This document shows, piece by piece, positions 14,796-22,795 of a stretch of 35,800 nt of DNA. A program made the position numbers and the translations under genes. Every line of letters begins with the position of its first letter. Position 1 is the stretch's first letter. The notes beneath the pieces were generated by a model. It was not told the DNA's origin, did no database searches, and was given only the letters and a program-made list of their open reading frames with translations. This DNA is from JBBAEA01 sp041656175 (GTDB taxonomy: Bacteria > Myxococcota_A > Bradymonadia > UBA4248). The stretch is from positions 1-35,800 of the forward strand of contig JBBAEA010000014.1 in assembly GCA_041656175.1 (NCBI GenBank), given 5' to 3'.

Positions 14796-14880
14796 CCGTT
14801 TGGCTATACCGTCCCTTGCTTCAATGTTTTCTTAATTCACCGCCCCTAAAGGAGCGGCTTTTTTCTAGATTTAGTAAAAT
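14796..14880. other. Right junction region (attR candidate)
   Basis: The 85 bases between the recombinase stop and the host lipoprotein stop must contain the element's right end. After the terminator T-run the sequence is CTAGATTTAGTAAAAT, with GA at 14,868-14,869. TndX-type elements are known to use a GA core flanked by poorly conserved arms. The host gene stop is intact, so the insertion is downstream of the lipoprotein. The left end needed to confirm the core is outside the window. Confidence 0.5.
14839..14864 (+). terminator. Terminator at the right edge of the element
   Basis: CCGCCCC-TAAA-GGAGCGG (one mismatch) is followed by CTTTTTT. It ends the recombinase operon just before the inferred junction with host DNA. 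Confidence 0.75.
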
Positions 14881-16239
14881 TTAAGGATTTTCGCTCTCAG
14901 GGATAAAGGCTTTGAAGCTATCAATATTTCTTTCATCAAAGCAAACCATCTTTTCTCCATCATCGCTAGGCATCTTGATGCAGCTATAGCCTTCATCTTT
15001 ACGGCAATCATCATCGTTGCGGCAAGCCTTTAAACAGGCAGCAAAGGCACTATCGATCTTTGGCGAATCTCCGTCCACAGAACCCGTAGACATTACGCGT
15101 TTTACAAGTTCACTTCCCGCTGGGCACGCGCTAAGCTGAGTGGCATCACCAGTACTAAACACAGGGCTCATCTCATTAATGAGATCAACCAGCATTTTTG
15201 TCGTAGCACTTGTTTGATTGCTTTCGGCTTTTGCGTTCACCGCCCCCAAGAAGCAGTAGCCATTCTGAGCATAAAGTTGAACACCTTCTTTTAACTTTTT
15301 AACATCGATGGGCAGCGGAAAAATCAACACTATTACATCAAGAACGGTTTTTGTCTTTTCGGGAAGCTCTAGTTTATAGTCGCGGAAACAACCAACGCTA
15401 GCTCCATCAACCTCGGGAACTTCTTCGCAACCACTATTCCCTTCAGCAAAAAAGTCGGGAAATTTCATCACTCCTAGCGTAATCGACTCAGCCAATGGGT
15501 AAGTTGCTTTAAAGTCTTTGATCGCCTTTAATTCATCGAGATTCACCGATTTTTCGCAGCTTGCTCCTTCGCATCTACATGGCTTACCAATCGCGGTGTC
15601 GGGAAGAGAATCGACACATTCCCCATCAACACAGACGGCATCACCAGTGCATGCGGGTTCACAAGCTGCTGGTGTTACGCATTCACCGTCTTTGCATATC
15701 ATTTCGTCTTCACACTCTTTTAGAACCCAGTCGTTAGCCTCGCAAAGTTCGTATTTGCTAGGATGAGCGGCGCAACGCTTCAAACCATCCTCGCACTGGT
15801 CAACGACTTCCCCTGCACACACACCCGCTCCACTGCATTTTTCGCCCGCTGGGCAATCGTGTTTTACAAACTCGCCATTGGTACAAACTTTATACGCTGT
15901 TTCGCCGTCGCATTGCTTCGCGCCTTCGGTGCATTCTGGAATATGATCTTGGACACAAGTTCCATCAACACAAACCAAATCACCGCTACAATCCTCGTAG
16001 ACATACTTTCCATTATCGCATTTTTTGATCTGCTTACTAGAAAAGCATTCGGCAACAAAATCGGCATCGCAATCTTTGTTCGTTGCTTTATCTTTGCATA
16101 CGCCAGCGTCACATACTTGCTCTGCACTGCAAGCAGGTACACAATCTTCCGACGTTCCTAATTCGTCACCACATGCCGCCATCGTAAAAGCGTATAGCGA
16201 AAACAGCAGCGAAAACAAAAAGCGTTTCTTTATCCTCAT
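14881..16239 (-). CDS. Cysteine-rich secreted lipoprotein, paralogue 1
   Basis: A 452-residue exported lipoprotein. The signal peptide has a basic start (MRIKKR), a hydrophobic core and the lipobox MAAC (Cys23). The first half is built of short cysteine modules of the type CxPxCxxxxxCxxGxC, for example CVPACSAEQVCDAGVC and CEPACTGDAVCVDGEC, with looser ones between. A less cysteine-rich globular domain of about 200 residues follows. The end has a module CRNDDDCRKDEGYSC ... CFDERNIDSF, which recurs in the next gene. GGAGG precedes the ATG. Such proteins are abundant in Myxococcota-like genomes and are probably surface-exposed; their function is unknown. It is the first host gene to the right of the element. 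Confidence 0.75.
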   Translation of the reverse strand: MRIKKRFLFSLLFSLYAFTMAACGDELGTSEDCVPACSAEQVCDAGVCKDKATNKDCDADFVAECFSSKQIKKCDNGKYVYEDCSGDLVCVDGTCVQDHIPECTEGAKQCDGETAYKVCTNGEFVKHDCPAGEKCSGAGVCAGEVVDQCEDGLKRCAAHPSKYELCEANDWVLKECEDEMICKDGECVTPAACEPACTGDAVCVDGECVDSLPDTAIGKPCRCEGASCEKSVNLDELKAIKDFKATYPLAESITLGVMKFPDFFAEGNSGCEEVPEVDGASVGCFRDYKLELPEKTKTVLDVIVLIFPLPIDVKKLKEGVQLYAQNGYCFLGAVNAKAESNQTSATTKMLVDLINEMSPVFSTGDATQLSACPAGSELVKRVMSTGSVDGDSPKIDSAFAACLKACRNDDDCRKDEGYSCIKMPSDDGEKMVCFDERNIDSFKAFIPESENP

Positions 16240-16585
16240 AAAACCTCCAAGTTTTGCATCCCCTCAACGTGCAAGTACAAATACTCCAACACTCATATTT
16301 AGCAGAGCACGCGTGAAAATCAAGATCTCCTTGCGACTTTACGAAACCGCGTTATCACTCAACAACACTCAAGACTATGACGTAAAACAAGGCCAACACA
16401 GCTATAGTAAAACTTTGATTGTTTGGGGTTACCGTCCTTAGAGCCCGCTTTTGTGTGTAGATGATGATTTTATTGACTATATTTTTAAAACTCGCCCGAA
16501 CTTTCGTTGTTGTAAACAAGGGCAGCTTTGGAACCTGCCCCTGCTATTTTGCATTCATCCGAGCTTTCTTAAAGCATCTGCTTTT
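16240..16585. other. 346-bp intergenic region between the two lipoprotein genes
   Basis: It contains copy A of a three-copy intergenic repeat (16,413-16,500) and a small hairpin GGGCAG / CTGCCC (16,520-16,540), which may terminate the upstream minus-strand lipoprotein gene weakly. No gene is seen. Confidence 0.5.
16413..16500 (+). repeat. Three-copy intergenic repeat, copy A (most degenerate)
   Basis: It shares CTTTGATT, a TTGGGGTTACCG palindrome remnant, CCCGCTTTTGTGTGTAG, GATTTTATTGAC and AAACTCGCC with copy C at 31,681-31,793, and partly with copy B at 25,731-25,885. All three are in the same orientation. The hairpin arm has decayed here. Confidence 0.7.
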
Positions 16586-18043
16586 CTAGAAGTCCTTAAT
16601 TTCAAGTCCTTTTGTATACAGATCTAAGTTGCGATCATCATAGCAGAATTTATGTCCAAGACGTTCGATACATTTGATGTTGTCTTCTTTACGACAATCA
16701 TCGTCGCTATCGCATTTAGGAGCACAGGTCTTGTTTTCTATCTCCATTTTACCCAAAATAATAACTTCAAACTTACCCAAAACCATAACATTCCCTGCGG
16801 GACAAATTTGCATTTCGTCATAGTTTCCATATGTAGCATCGCCACAAGGTGCCCAAGAATCAATTTTCGTGCACTTCACAGCCGAAAGCGAGCAGTAACC
16901 ATTATTGAAATATGTATTTGGCCCCAACGGTCCCTCATACGTTCGCAAACAGACAAGTGCGGAACCTGGTGCATCATCAGGCTTCACATTACTGCAACCA
17001 TTGATAGTACCACCTGCTGGCTTAGGAACACCCATCTGATCGCATCCTTTGTCAGTACACGTACAAGTTGCACCCATATTTTGCGGTAGTATTCCTTTTG
17101 GCTCGGTACATGCGCCACTCTTACATATCAGTGTCTCACAATCCAATTCTGTAATTTTGAAGTCTTCACAGAATACTACTTTGTTCTCATCTTCTTTACA
17201 GATTTTAGTGAAAAGTTCAGGGTCGCATTCACCATCAAGTTGGCACTCGCCATTAACACAGCTGTAGCCAGTTTTACAAGCTGGGTCACATTCATCGGCT
17301 TTGTCTTTGCACTCACCATTAACACACTCTTGTTCATCGCTACAAGCAGGTTCACAGACATTAGGCTCAACACAGCTACCGTCAACGCAAATCTCATCAC
17401 CTTCACAGGCAGGGTCGCAAGCAACAATGGGCTTGCACTCACCGTTGATGCATTCTGTTTCACCCTCGCAGGCGGGTTCGCAAACATTAGGATCTTTTAC
17501 ACACTCGCCGTTTTCGCAAATTTGGCCTGAGTTACAAGGGGTCCGTACTTTACTAAAGTTATTGCATGTAACTACAACCATCTTACCCTCGCACGTCGCT
17601 GCATCATCATTGTTACATTCTTTTGCAACACATGCGCCGCCCTTGCAAACACCATCATTGGGGCAATCACTGATAGCGTACTTATCGTCTTTACACTCTA
17701 AAAGCTGTAATTCATTACAAGCGTTGGTGAAGGTAGCAGAATCACATTCCTTGTTCGACACACACACACCACCTATACAGCGCTCCTCGTCGCCACATTT
17801 GGGGTCGCAGATCTTTATACAAAAACCCGCATCACATACTTCTTTCTCGCCACAAGCTGTATACTTGACCACATCGTCTTCACAGCTGGTCACTTTGCCA
17901 TTTTCGCAAGCAATTTCAAAGTTGCGTGCATCACATTCTTTAGCCTTATTGGCACCGCCAGAATCATCATCACAGCCCCAAAGCAGCGCTGGGCTGAGCG
18001 AAAGCGCCAAAACAAAGAACCATTTTCTCGAAATACCTCGCAT
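16586..18043 (-). CDS. Cysteine-rich secreted lipoprotein, paralogue 2 (tandem Cys modules)
   Basis: A 485-residue lipoprotein. ATG at 18,043 is preferred because AGGGAGAG lies just upstream; an in-frame GTG at 18,058 lies before that site. Lipobox LLWGC. Around residues 185-270 there are four tandem modules, CEPACEGETECINGEC, CDPACEGDEICVDGSC, CEPACSDEQECVNGEC and CDPACKTGYSCVNGEC, with short linkers. More divergent modules lie before them. A globular part follows, and the C-terminal module CDSDDDCRKEDNIKC ... CYDDRNLDLY matches paralogue 1. The tandem units look recently duplicated at DNA level (about 17,247-17,493). It is probably a surface or periplasm-facing binding protein; this is inference. 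Confidence 0.75.
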   Translation of the reverse strand: MRGISRKWFFVLALSLSPALLWGCDDDSGGANKAKECDARNFEIACENGKVTSCEDDVVKYTACGEKEVCDAGFCIKICDPKCGDEERCIGGVCVSNKECDSATFTNACNELQLLECKDDKYAISDCPNDGVCKGGACVAKECNNDDAATCEGKMVVVTCNNFSKVRTPCNSGQICENGECVKDPNVCEPACEGETECINGECKPIVACDPACEGDEICVDGSCVEPNVCEPACSDEQECVNGECKDKADECDPACKTGYSCVNGECQLDGECDPELFTKICKEDENKVVFCEDFKITELDCETLICKSGACTEPKGILPQNMGATCTCTDKGCDQMGVPKPAGGTINGCSNVKPDDAPGSALVCLRTYEGPLGPNTYFNNGYCSLSAVKCTKIDSWAPCGDATYGNYDEMQICPAGNVMVLGKFEVIILGKMEIENKTCAPKCDSDDDCRKEDNIKCIERLGHKFCYDDRNLDLYTKGLEIKDF

Positions 18044-18258
18044 AAACTCTCCCTTCACGGCGAGCGACCTTGCTCGCGTAATTACTAAAGTAACGCCTAC
18101 TGGGGGTGGCGACTAACGCTACCCAGACGCGATTCGTTAAAACGCAAGCATAAAAAAAATATTCATTCAAAAATCTTGGTCGCCATAAACATGTAGTTTC
18201 TCTCTACATCTAAGAGCGCAAAGTTTTAGGCGAGCTTTGCGGCGGTGGCTCCCATAGT

Positions 18259-20637
18259 TTAGAGCTCTCCTAGCGCTTCCTTGAACTGTTTCTTTTGGGC
18301 AGCACTTAGCTTAAGCGCGAGTAAAACAACCTGATCCATATTTTTGACGGCTTTAATTTTTAGCCCTTTGACGAGTTTTTGAGGTATATCCTTGTAGTCT
18401 TCCATGTTATCGGCGGGTATGACTACTGTTTTTATTCCGTGTCGTTTCGCGGCGAGCAGCTTGTCGCGGAGCCCGCCGATGGTGAGCACGCGTCCTCGTA
18501 GGGTTATTTCGCCAGTCATGGCGATGTCGCGTTTAACGGGTATTTTACAAAGCGCCGAAATGATGGAAGTAGCCATCGTAATGCCAGCGGAAGGTCCATC
18601 TTTGGGAGCGTGATCGCCTGGGAAGTGTATATGTATATCGACTTTGGACGAAAAGTCGGGATCTAGTCCAAAACTCTCGGCGCGACTCCGCACATAACTC
18701 ATAGCGGCGTGCGCCGACTCCTGCATCAGATCTTTTAGCTGACCAGTGATAATGAGTTTACCGCTACCCTTTACCACGGCAACTTCGCTCTTTAGCGTAG
18801 TGCCGCCCGCCATCGTTACGGCAAGCCCAGTAGTAATGCCGATTTCGTCGTATTTATCGATTTTACGTTCTCGAATTTTGGGGCGACCCAAATATTCCTT
18901 AACCAATTCGGGCGTTACGACGCACTTCTTCTCCTCGTCCTTTGCCTTGAGTAGATCGCAGGCCAATTTGCGGCATATCGCCGATATCTCACGCTCCAAA
19001 GAGCGCACGCCCGCTTCGAGCGTGTAACTGTTAATAATGGTGCGCAGAGCGTCGTCCCTAAAACTAATGTTGAAGCTATCGATGCCGTTAAGTTGCATCT
19101 GCTTGGGCACTAAGTAGGCTTTTGCAATCTCTAGCTTATCGTCCTCGGTGTAGCTTTCGAGTTCTATGATTTCCATGCGATCGCGTAGCGGCAGCGGGAT
19201 CCTATCGAGGTTATTCGCTGTGGCTATGAAAATAACGTCACTGAGATCAAAATCGGCATCTATGTAATGATCGTTAAACTTCGCATTCTGCTCTGGGTCG
19301 AGTACTTCAAGCAGAGCGCTTGCAGGGTCTCCGCGGTAGTCGCTGCTTATTTTATCGATTTCATCGAGCAAAAAGACGGGGTTAGCACTTTTGACGCGCC
19401 GTAGCATCTGCATGATTTTTCCAGGCATAGCGCCGACGTATGTTCGGCGATGACCGCGAATTTCTGCTTCATCGCGTACCCCACCTAAAGACATACGAAT
19501 AAAATTCCGATTCATCGCGTTCGCTACGGAGGATGCCAAGCTTGTTTTCCCAATTCCGGGTGGACCTACAAAACAAAGTATGGGGCCTTTAAGTTTTTTG
19601 ACCAAAGACTGAACCGCTAAAAACTCGACGATGCGTTCTTTGGGTTTTTCGAGGCCATGATGCTCTTTTTCGAGTATTTTTTCGGCTGCGTTGATATCGT
19701 GGTTATCGTCGGTGTAAATGCCCCAAGGCATGTCAAGCACCCAGTCGAGGTAATTGCGAATGACGGTAGCCTCTGAGCTCATGGGTTGCATGCTTTCTAG
19801 CTTCGCAAGCTCGGAGCGCAAGCGTTCCTTGAGTTCGTCGTTACACAAGCAGTCTTCGATACGTTTTAAGAGCAACGCGTTTTCTTCGGATTTTGGCTCA
19901 AAAGTCGTTTCATTTTGATTGCTCGGCTGTAGTCTTCTTCCCTTCGCGGCGGGCTCTTGAGTTTCTAGCGTTATGCTAGGACTGGAATTTTTTTGCTCTT
20001 TGCGTTTTTTAGCTGAGTCATAAGCTAGAGAGATGTATCGGTTAAGCAAATCTAGACGCATGTGCTTGCCAGTTTCCTCAAAAATCTCGTAGCGCTGAGA
20101 AAATTCTAAAAACGGCAATTCCATGCTGGCGAGTGCTATGAATTGCTCTTCTTTTTTGGCTTGGGTAATTCGGCGAACAGCACTGCTCATGCGAAATTCA
20201 GGGGCTAGCAGGGCTAACTCTTTGAGTACTTTACCAAGTTCTTCATAAGATGTACGACTCTCATCCTCCTCGTTGTCGATTTCATCTGGCATATCCAGGT
20301 AATTTGCCCAAAAACTCTTAGAATCATCCCTAATATTGATGAGTTCAACCCTTTTAATCGCTTTTAGCCTAACTTGCGCGCGTGCTGCTCTGGTATTGTA
20401 ATCTGAGACAATCTTTGCAAGCACGCCGTATCGATAAATGTGCGATACCACAGGGTCTGCATCGTTGTCGCGCTGAAAACCCAGTAGCAAGATACCAGCA
20501 TTATTGTTGAAAGCGTGTCGCAACGCATAGATTGAACGCGGTCTACCGAATTTGTAGCCTTTGGTATTATGAGGAAACAGCACTTCGCCTCTTAGAGCGA
20601 CGAGTGCAGTTTTATTTTGCTCTTGCGTCAATTGCAT
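18259..20637 (-). CDS. lon: ATP-dependent protease Lon
   Basis: A 792-residue AAA+ serine protease of normal family length that degrades misfolded and regulatory proteins in the cytoplasm. The N-terminal substrate-binding domain starts at the first residues (TALVALRGEVLFPH). Walker A is GPPGIGKTS, Walker B FLLDEIDKI, and sensor and arginine motifs are in place. The protease domain has the Ser-Lys dyad: PKDGPSAGIT with Ser683 and GGLRDKLLAAKRHG with Lys726. A Ser/Thr/Gln-rich linker (residues about 215-250) is longer than usual. No clear ribosome-binding site precedes the ATG. A MITE-like repeat fills the space between clpX and lon (42 bases from the ATG) and may influence lon expression. Confidence 0.96.
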   Translation of the reverse strand: MQLTQEQNKTALVALRGEVLFPHNTKGYKFGRPRSIYALRHAFNNNAGILLLGFQRDNDADPVVSHIYRYGVLAKIVSDYNTRAARAQVRLKAIKRVELINIRDDSKSFWANYLDMPDEIDNEEDESRTSYEELGKVLKELALLAPEFRMSSAVRRITQAKKEEQFIALASMELPFLEFSQRYEIFEETGKHMRLDLLNRYISLAYDSAKKRKEQKNSSPSITLETQEPAAKGRRLQPSNQNETTFEPKSEENALLLKRIEDCLCNDELKERLRSELAKLESMQPMSSEATVIRNYLDWVLDMPWGIYTDDNHDINAAEKILEKEHHGLEKPKERIVEFLAVQSLVKKLKGPILCFVGPPGIGKTSLASSVANAMNRNFIRMSLGGVRDEAEIRGHRRTYVGAMPGKIMQMLRRVKSANPVFLLDEIDKISSDYRGDPASALLEVLDPEQNAKFNDHYIDADFDLSDVIFIATANNLDRIPLPLRDRMEIIELESYTEDDKLEIAKAYLVPKQMQLNGIDSFNISFRDDALRTIINSYTLEAGVRSLEREISAICRKLACDLLKAKDEEKKCVVTPELVKEYLGRPKIRERKIDKYDEIGITTGLAVTMAGGTTLKSEVAVVKGSGKLIITGQLKDLMQESAHAAMSYVRSRAESFGLDPDFSSKVDIHIHFPGDHAPKDGPSAGITMATSIISALCKIPVKRDIAMTGEITLRGRVLTIGGLRDKLLAAKRHGIKTVVIPADNMEDYKDIPQKLVKGLKIKAVKNMDQVVLLALKLSAAQKKQFKEALGEL

Positions 20638-20678
20638 AATGGATTTTGGCCAGCACTTTGTTGTTGCGTAAGTGCGTT

Positions 20679-20830
20679 GGGAGAGGGTAGCGCAAGATCG
20701 CCCGAAAGAGCGGTGCCTGAGCGCATTTTATGCATTGGATGCGCGGAACGAGCGCATACAATGCATAAAATAAGGCGCGAAGCCACCGATCATGAGGGAA
20801 GCTTGCGCGTAGGGGGAGACTTCCCCCCAC
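20679..20830 (-). repeat. MITE-like intergenic repeat R1
   Basis: A 152-bp element with ends matching R2 (24,864-25,008). Read on the minus strand, the head is GGGGGGAAGTCTCCCC then CGCGCAAGCTTCCC, and the tail is GGGCGATCTTGCGCTACCC. Between them lies a long imperfect hairpin with ATTTTATGCATTG / CAATGCATAAAAT and ATGCGC / GCGCAT arms (20,725-20,771). Its core differs from that of R2. It occupies nearly all of the clpX-lon gap. Confidence 0.75.
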
Positions 20831-20848
20831 AAAAAAGCAGAAGAATGT

Positions 20849-22162
20849 TTATAAATTTAAAGATGCCGTCGCAGGCTCTGCATCGGGCTCGGGTGCAGCC
20901 TCACCGCTATGCTCGATGTATTTTGCAAGCAGTTCATCAATATCGGCAAGTTCGCCTTGCTTGTCGATCATTTCGGAGGTGACTGTGATTTTTTTGACAT
21001 TTTGGAAGTCGGGGGCGGCAAACATGCTTGGGAGCATGGCATTTTCAATAATTCCGCGCAGCCCGCGGGCTCCTGCCTTTTTTTCGAGGGCAAGCTGGGC
21101 GATACGGCTCAACGCGCCGTCACTAAATTCGAGCTCAATACCGTCGAGTGAAAAAAGTTTTTCGTACTGCTTAATCAATGCATTTTTAGGCTCTGTAAGG
21201 ATTTTGACCAGCATTGCCTCGTCGAGGGGATGCAGCGTAGCACGCACCGGGAGTCGGCCGATAAGTTCAGGCAGCAGACCAAATCGCAGCAAATCCTCGG
21301 GCTGCATGTTCGCGTAAATGCTAGCCAAATCGGTTTTGTCCACAAAAGCCGTATCGCTGTTAAAGCCAATGGGGGATTTCGCAATGCGCCGCAAAATAAT
21401 GTCCTCTAGCCCAACGAAAGCACCACCGCAAATAAAGAGAATATTGGTGGTATCGACGCTAATGAACTCCTGCTGTGGATGCTTGCGCCCGCCTTTAGGA
21501 GGTACGGAGGAGATGGTGCCTTCCATGATTTTGAGCAGCGCCTGCTGCACACCCTCGCCCGAAACATCGCGCGTGATTGAGGCGTTCTGACCTTTTTTGG
21601 CAATTTTGTCGATTTCGTCGATGTACACAATGCCCTTGCAAGCGCGGTTCACGTTCATGTCGGCTGCATGCAGCAGGCTAACCAAAACGTTTTCGACATC
21701 GTCGCCGACATATCCGGCCTCGGTGAGATTCGTCGCATCGGCTATGGCAAAGGGGACGTCGAGAATATTGGCAAGGGTTTGGGCGAGCAGTGTTTTTCCC
21801 GTTCCCGTGGGTCCGATAAGGAGAACGTTGCTCTTATCGAGCGTATAGCCCATGATTCGCGCCGAGTTGATGCGTTTGTAGTGGTTGTATACCGCGACGG
21901 AGAGCACTTTTTTCGCATAATCCTGCTGTATAACATGCTCGTTAAGCAACTCCATGATTTCTTTAGGCTTAGGCACATCAATATGAATTCCCGCGGGCTC
22001 CATGCCCGGAACATCAATGCCGTCATCGCGAAGTTCTATGCAGAAACGCTCCACGCATTCATCGCAAATAAAGTAATAGGGAGCCGTGATCAGTCGTTTG
22101 ACCTCCGAGCGCGCCTTGTTACAAAACGAACATCTTAGGGTATCATTTGGGCCATATGACAT
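20849..22162 (-). CDS. clpX: ATP-dependent Clp protease ATP-binding subunit ClpX
   Basis: A 437-residue AAA+ unfoldase that feeds substrates to ClpP. The N-terminal zinc-binding domain has CSFC and CDEC separated by 18 residues. Walker A is GPTGTGKT, the pore loop AGYVGDD, Walker B VYIDEIDKI, and the ClpP-docking loop SPIGF. The C-terminal tail is rich in Ala, Pro and Glu (EAAPEPDAEPA). AGGAGG stands upstream of the ATG. It lies between clpP and lon on the same strand in the order tig-clpP-clpX-lon, common in proteobacteria-like genomes. Gaps of 633 and 211 bases with repeats suggest partly independent transcription units. Confidence 0.97.
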   Translation of the reverse strand: MSYGPNDTLRCSFCNKARSEVKRLITAPYYFICDECVERFCIELRDDGIDVPGMEPAGIHIDVPKPKEIMELLNEHVIQQDYAKKVLSVAVYNHYKRINSARIMGYTLDKSNVLLIGPTGTGKTLLAQTLANILDVPFAIADATNLTEAGYVGDDVENVLVSLLHAADMNVNRACKGIVYIDEIDKIAKKGQNASITRDVSGEGVQQALLKIMEGTISSVPPKGGRKHPQQEFISVDTTNILFICGGAFVGLEDIILRRIAKSPIGFNSDTAFVDKTDLASIYANMQPEDLLRFGLLPELIGRLPVRATLHPLDEAMLVKILTEPKNALIKQYEKLFSLDGIELEFSDGALSRIAQLALEKKAGARGLRGIIENAMLPSMFAAPDFQNVKKITVTSEMIDKQGELADIDELLAKYIEHSGEAAPEPDAEPATASLNL

Positions 22163-22325
22163 CTACGCAAACCTCCTAAAAGCACCGTACGCGCCGTGAA
22201 ACGGCGAGCGCTCTGGCTTTCAGATACTCAACATTATCACTAAAACAAAAACGACAAGCGTTTAAAGCCACCGCCGCTACGCTAAAGCTAGCACAAAAAT
22301 CAAAAATTTGTAGTTATTTTCTCAT

Positions 22326-22400
22326 TTTGAGTTTTGCGCGGGGGAAACCGTTTTTCTTTTGCAAAAAGAAAAACGGTTCCCCCCGCCCCCCCCCTCCTTC
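22326..22400 (+). repeat. G-rich long hairpin repeat, copy 1
   Basis: After TTTTGCGCGGGGG, CCGTTTTTCTTTT pairs with AAAAGAAAAACGG, extended by GGGGGAAA / TTCCCCC with one bulge. It is followed by a C-run and CCTCC. The same flanks and plan occur at 29,656-29,728. It may act as a bidirectional terminator. Confidence 0.75.
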
Positions 22401-22742
22401 AATCGCGACACGGATGTCAGCGATTGGTCGAGGCCGCGCGCGAAGCGGCCACAGCCTGGACGGCTGTGGCACTAAAAAGAAAGCACTCTTTTAAGCACTT
22501 TTCGAATAAAATGTCATTTTATCTTCCACCTGCCTTATTTAATTAGCATTCTTAACTTGTGCATCTCTACAAAATATCTCATTTTGTTTAAAAATGTATC
22601 GAATTTGTAAAATTAAATTCGTTATTTCTAGCCGTGCAAAGCTCTCTTATTTTTGTACTCTCCTCGCAAGGTGCCGATAATAACGCGTTATCGCTTGAAG
22701 TGTACAAAAGTCCGAGTATGGCATCAATTGCGATGACAAAAC

Positions 22743-22781
22743 AAAAAAAGTAAAGGCCAATGACAAAACTGGTCACTGGCC
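22743..22781 (-). terminator. Terminator of clpP
   Basis: On the minus strand, GGCCAGTGAC / GTCATTGGCC (one G-U pair) is followed by TTTACTTTTTTTG, 15 bases after the clpP stop. Confidence 0.85.
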
Positions 22782-22795
22782 ACGGCTTAGTGCTT

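Larger units (their letters stand above)
1..14869. mobile_element. Right-hand part of a clostridial-type integrative conjugative/mobilizable element
   Basis: The block holds transfer and maintenance genes in the order known from Lachnospiraceae/Tn1549-like elements: topoisomerase III, Cys-rich VLP protein, ArdA/ArdC protein, TTRAP, relaxase plus MobC, XRE regulator, cargo, sigma-like factor, HTH protein, TnpW and a TndX-type large serine recombinase at the end. Its ribosome-binding sites are strong AGGAGG types, unlike those of several host genes to the right (lon and metH have none visible). The left end and any type IV secretion genes lie outside the window. The right end must fall between the recombinase stop (14,795) and the host lipoprotein stop (14,881). 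A GA dinucleotide at 14,868-14,869 is a candidate crossover because TndX-family enzymes are known to use GA. The exact end is inference. Confidence 0.85.
22163..22795. other. 633-bp clpX-clpP intergenic region
   Basis: It contains a G-rich long hairpin repeat (22,326-22,400), a second hairpin CCACAGCC-TGGAC-GGCTGTGG (22,449-22,469) and the clpP terminator near 22,743-22,781. The centre (22,500-22,740) is AT-rich and has no recognisable gene; an open frame there overlaps the terminator and is rejected. The clpX promoter should lie here, but no clear -35/-10 pair was identified. Confidence 0.5.

Noticed and set aside
17301..18116. Long plus-strand frame of 271 codons opposite lipoprotein 2
   Set aside because: It is the antisense of a clear signal-peptide lipoprotein with Cys modules; its Ser/Leu/His-rich product is typical of a shadow frame.
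22588..22776. 62-codon minus-strand frame between clpP and clpX
   Set aside because: Its start region is the clpP terminator hairpin, there is no ribosome-binding site, and no family is recognised.
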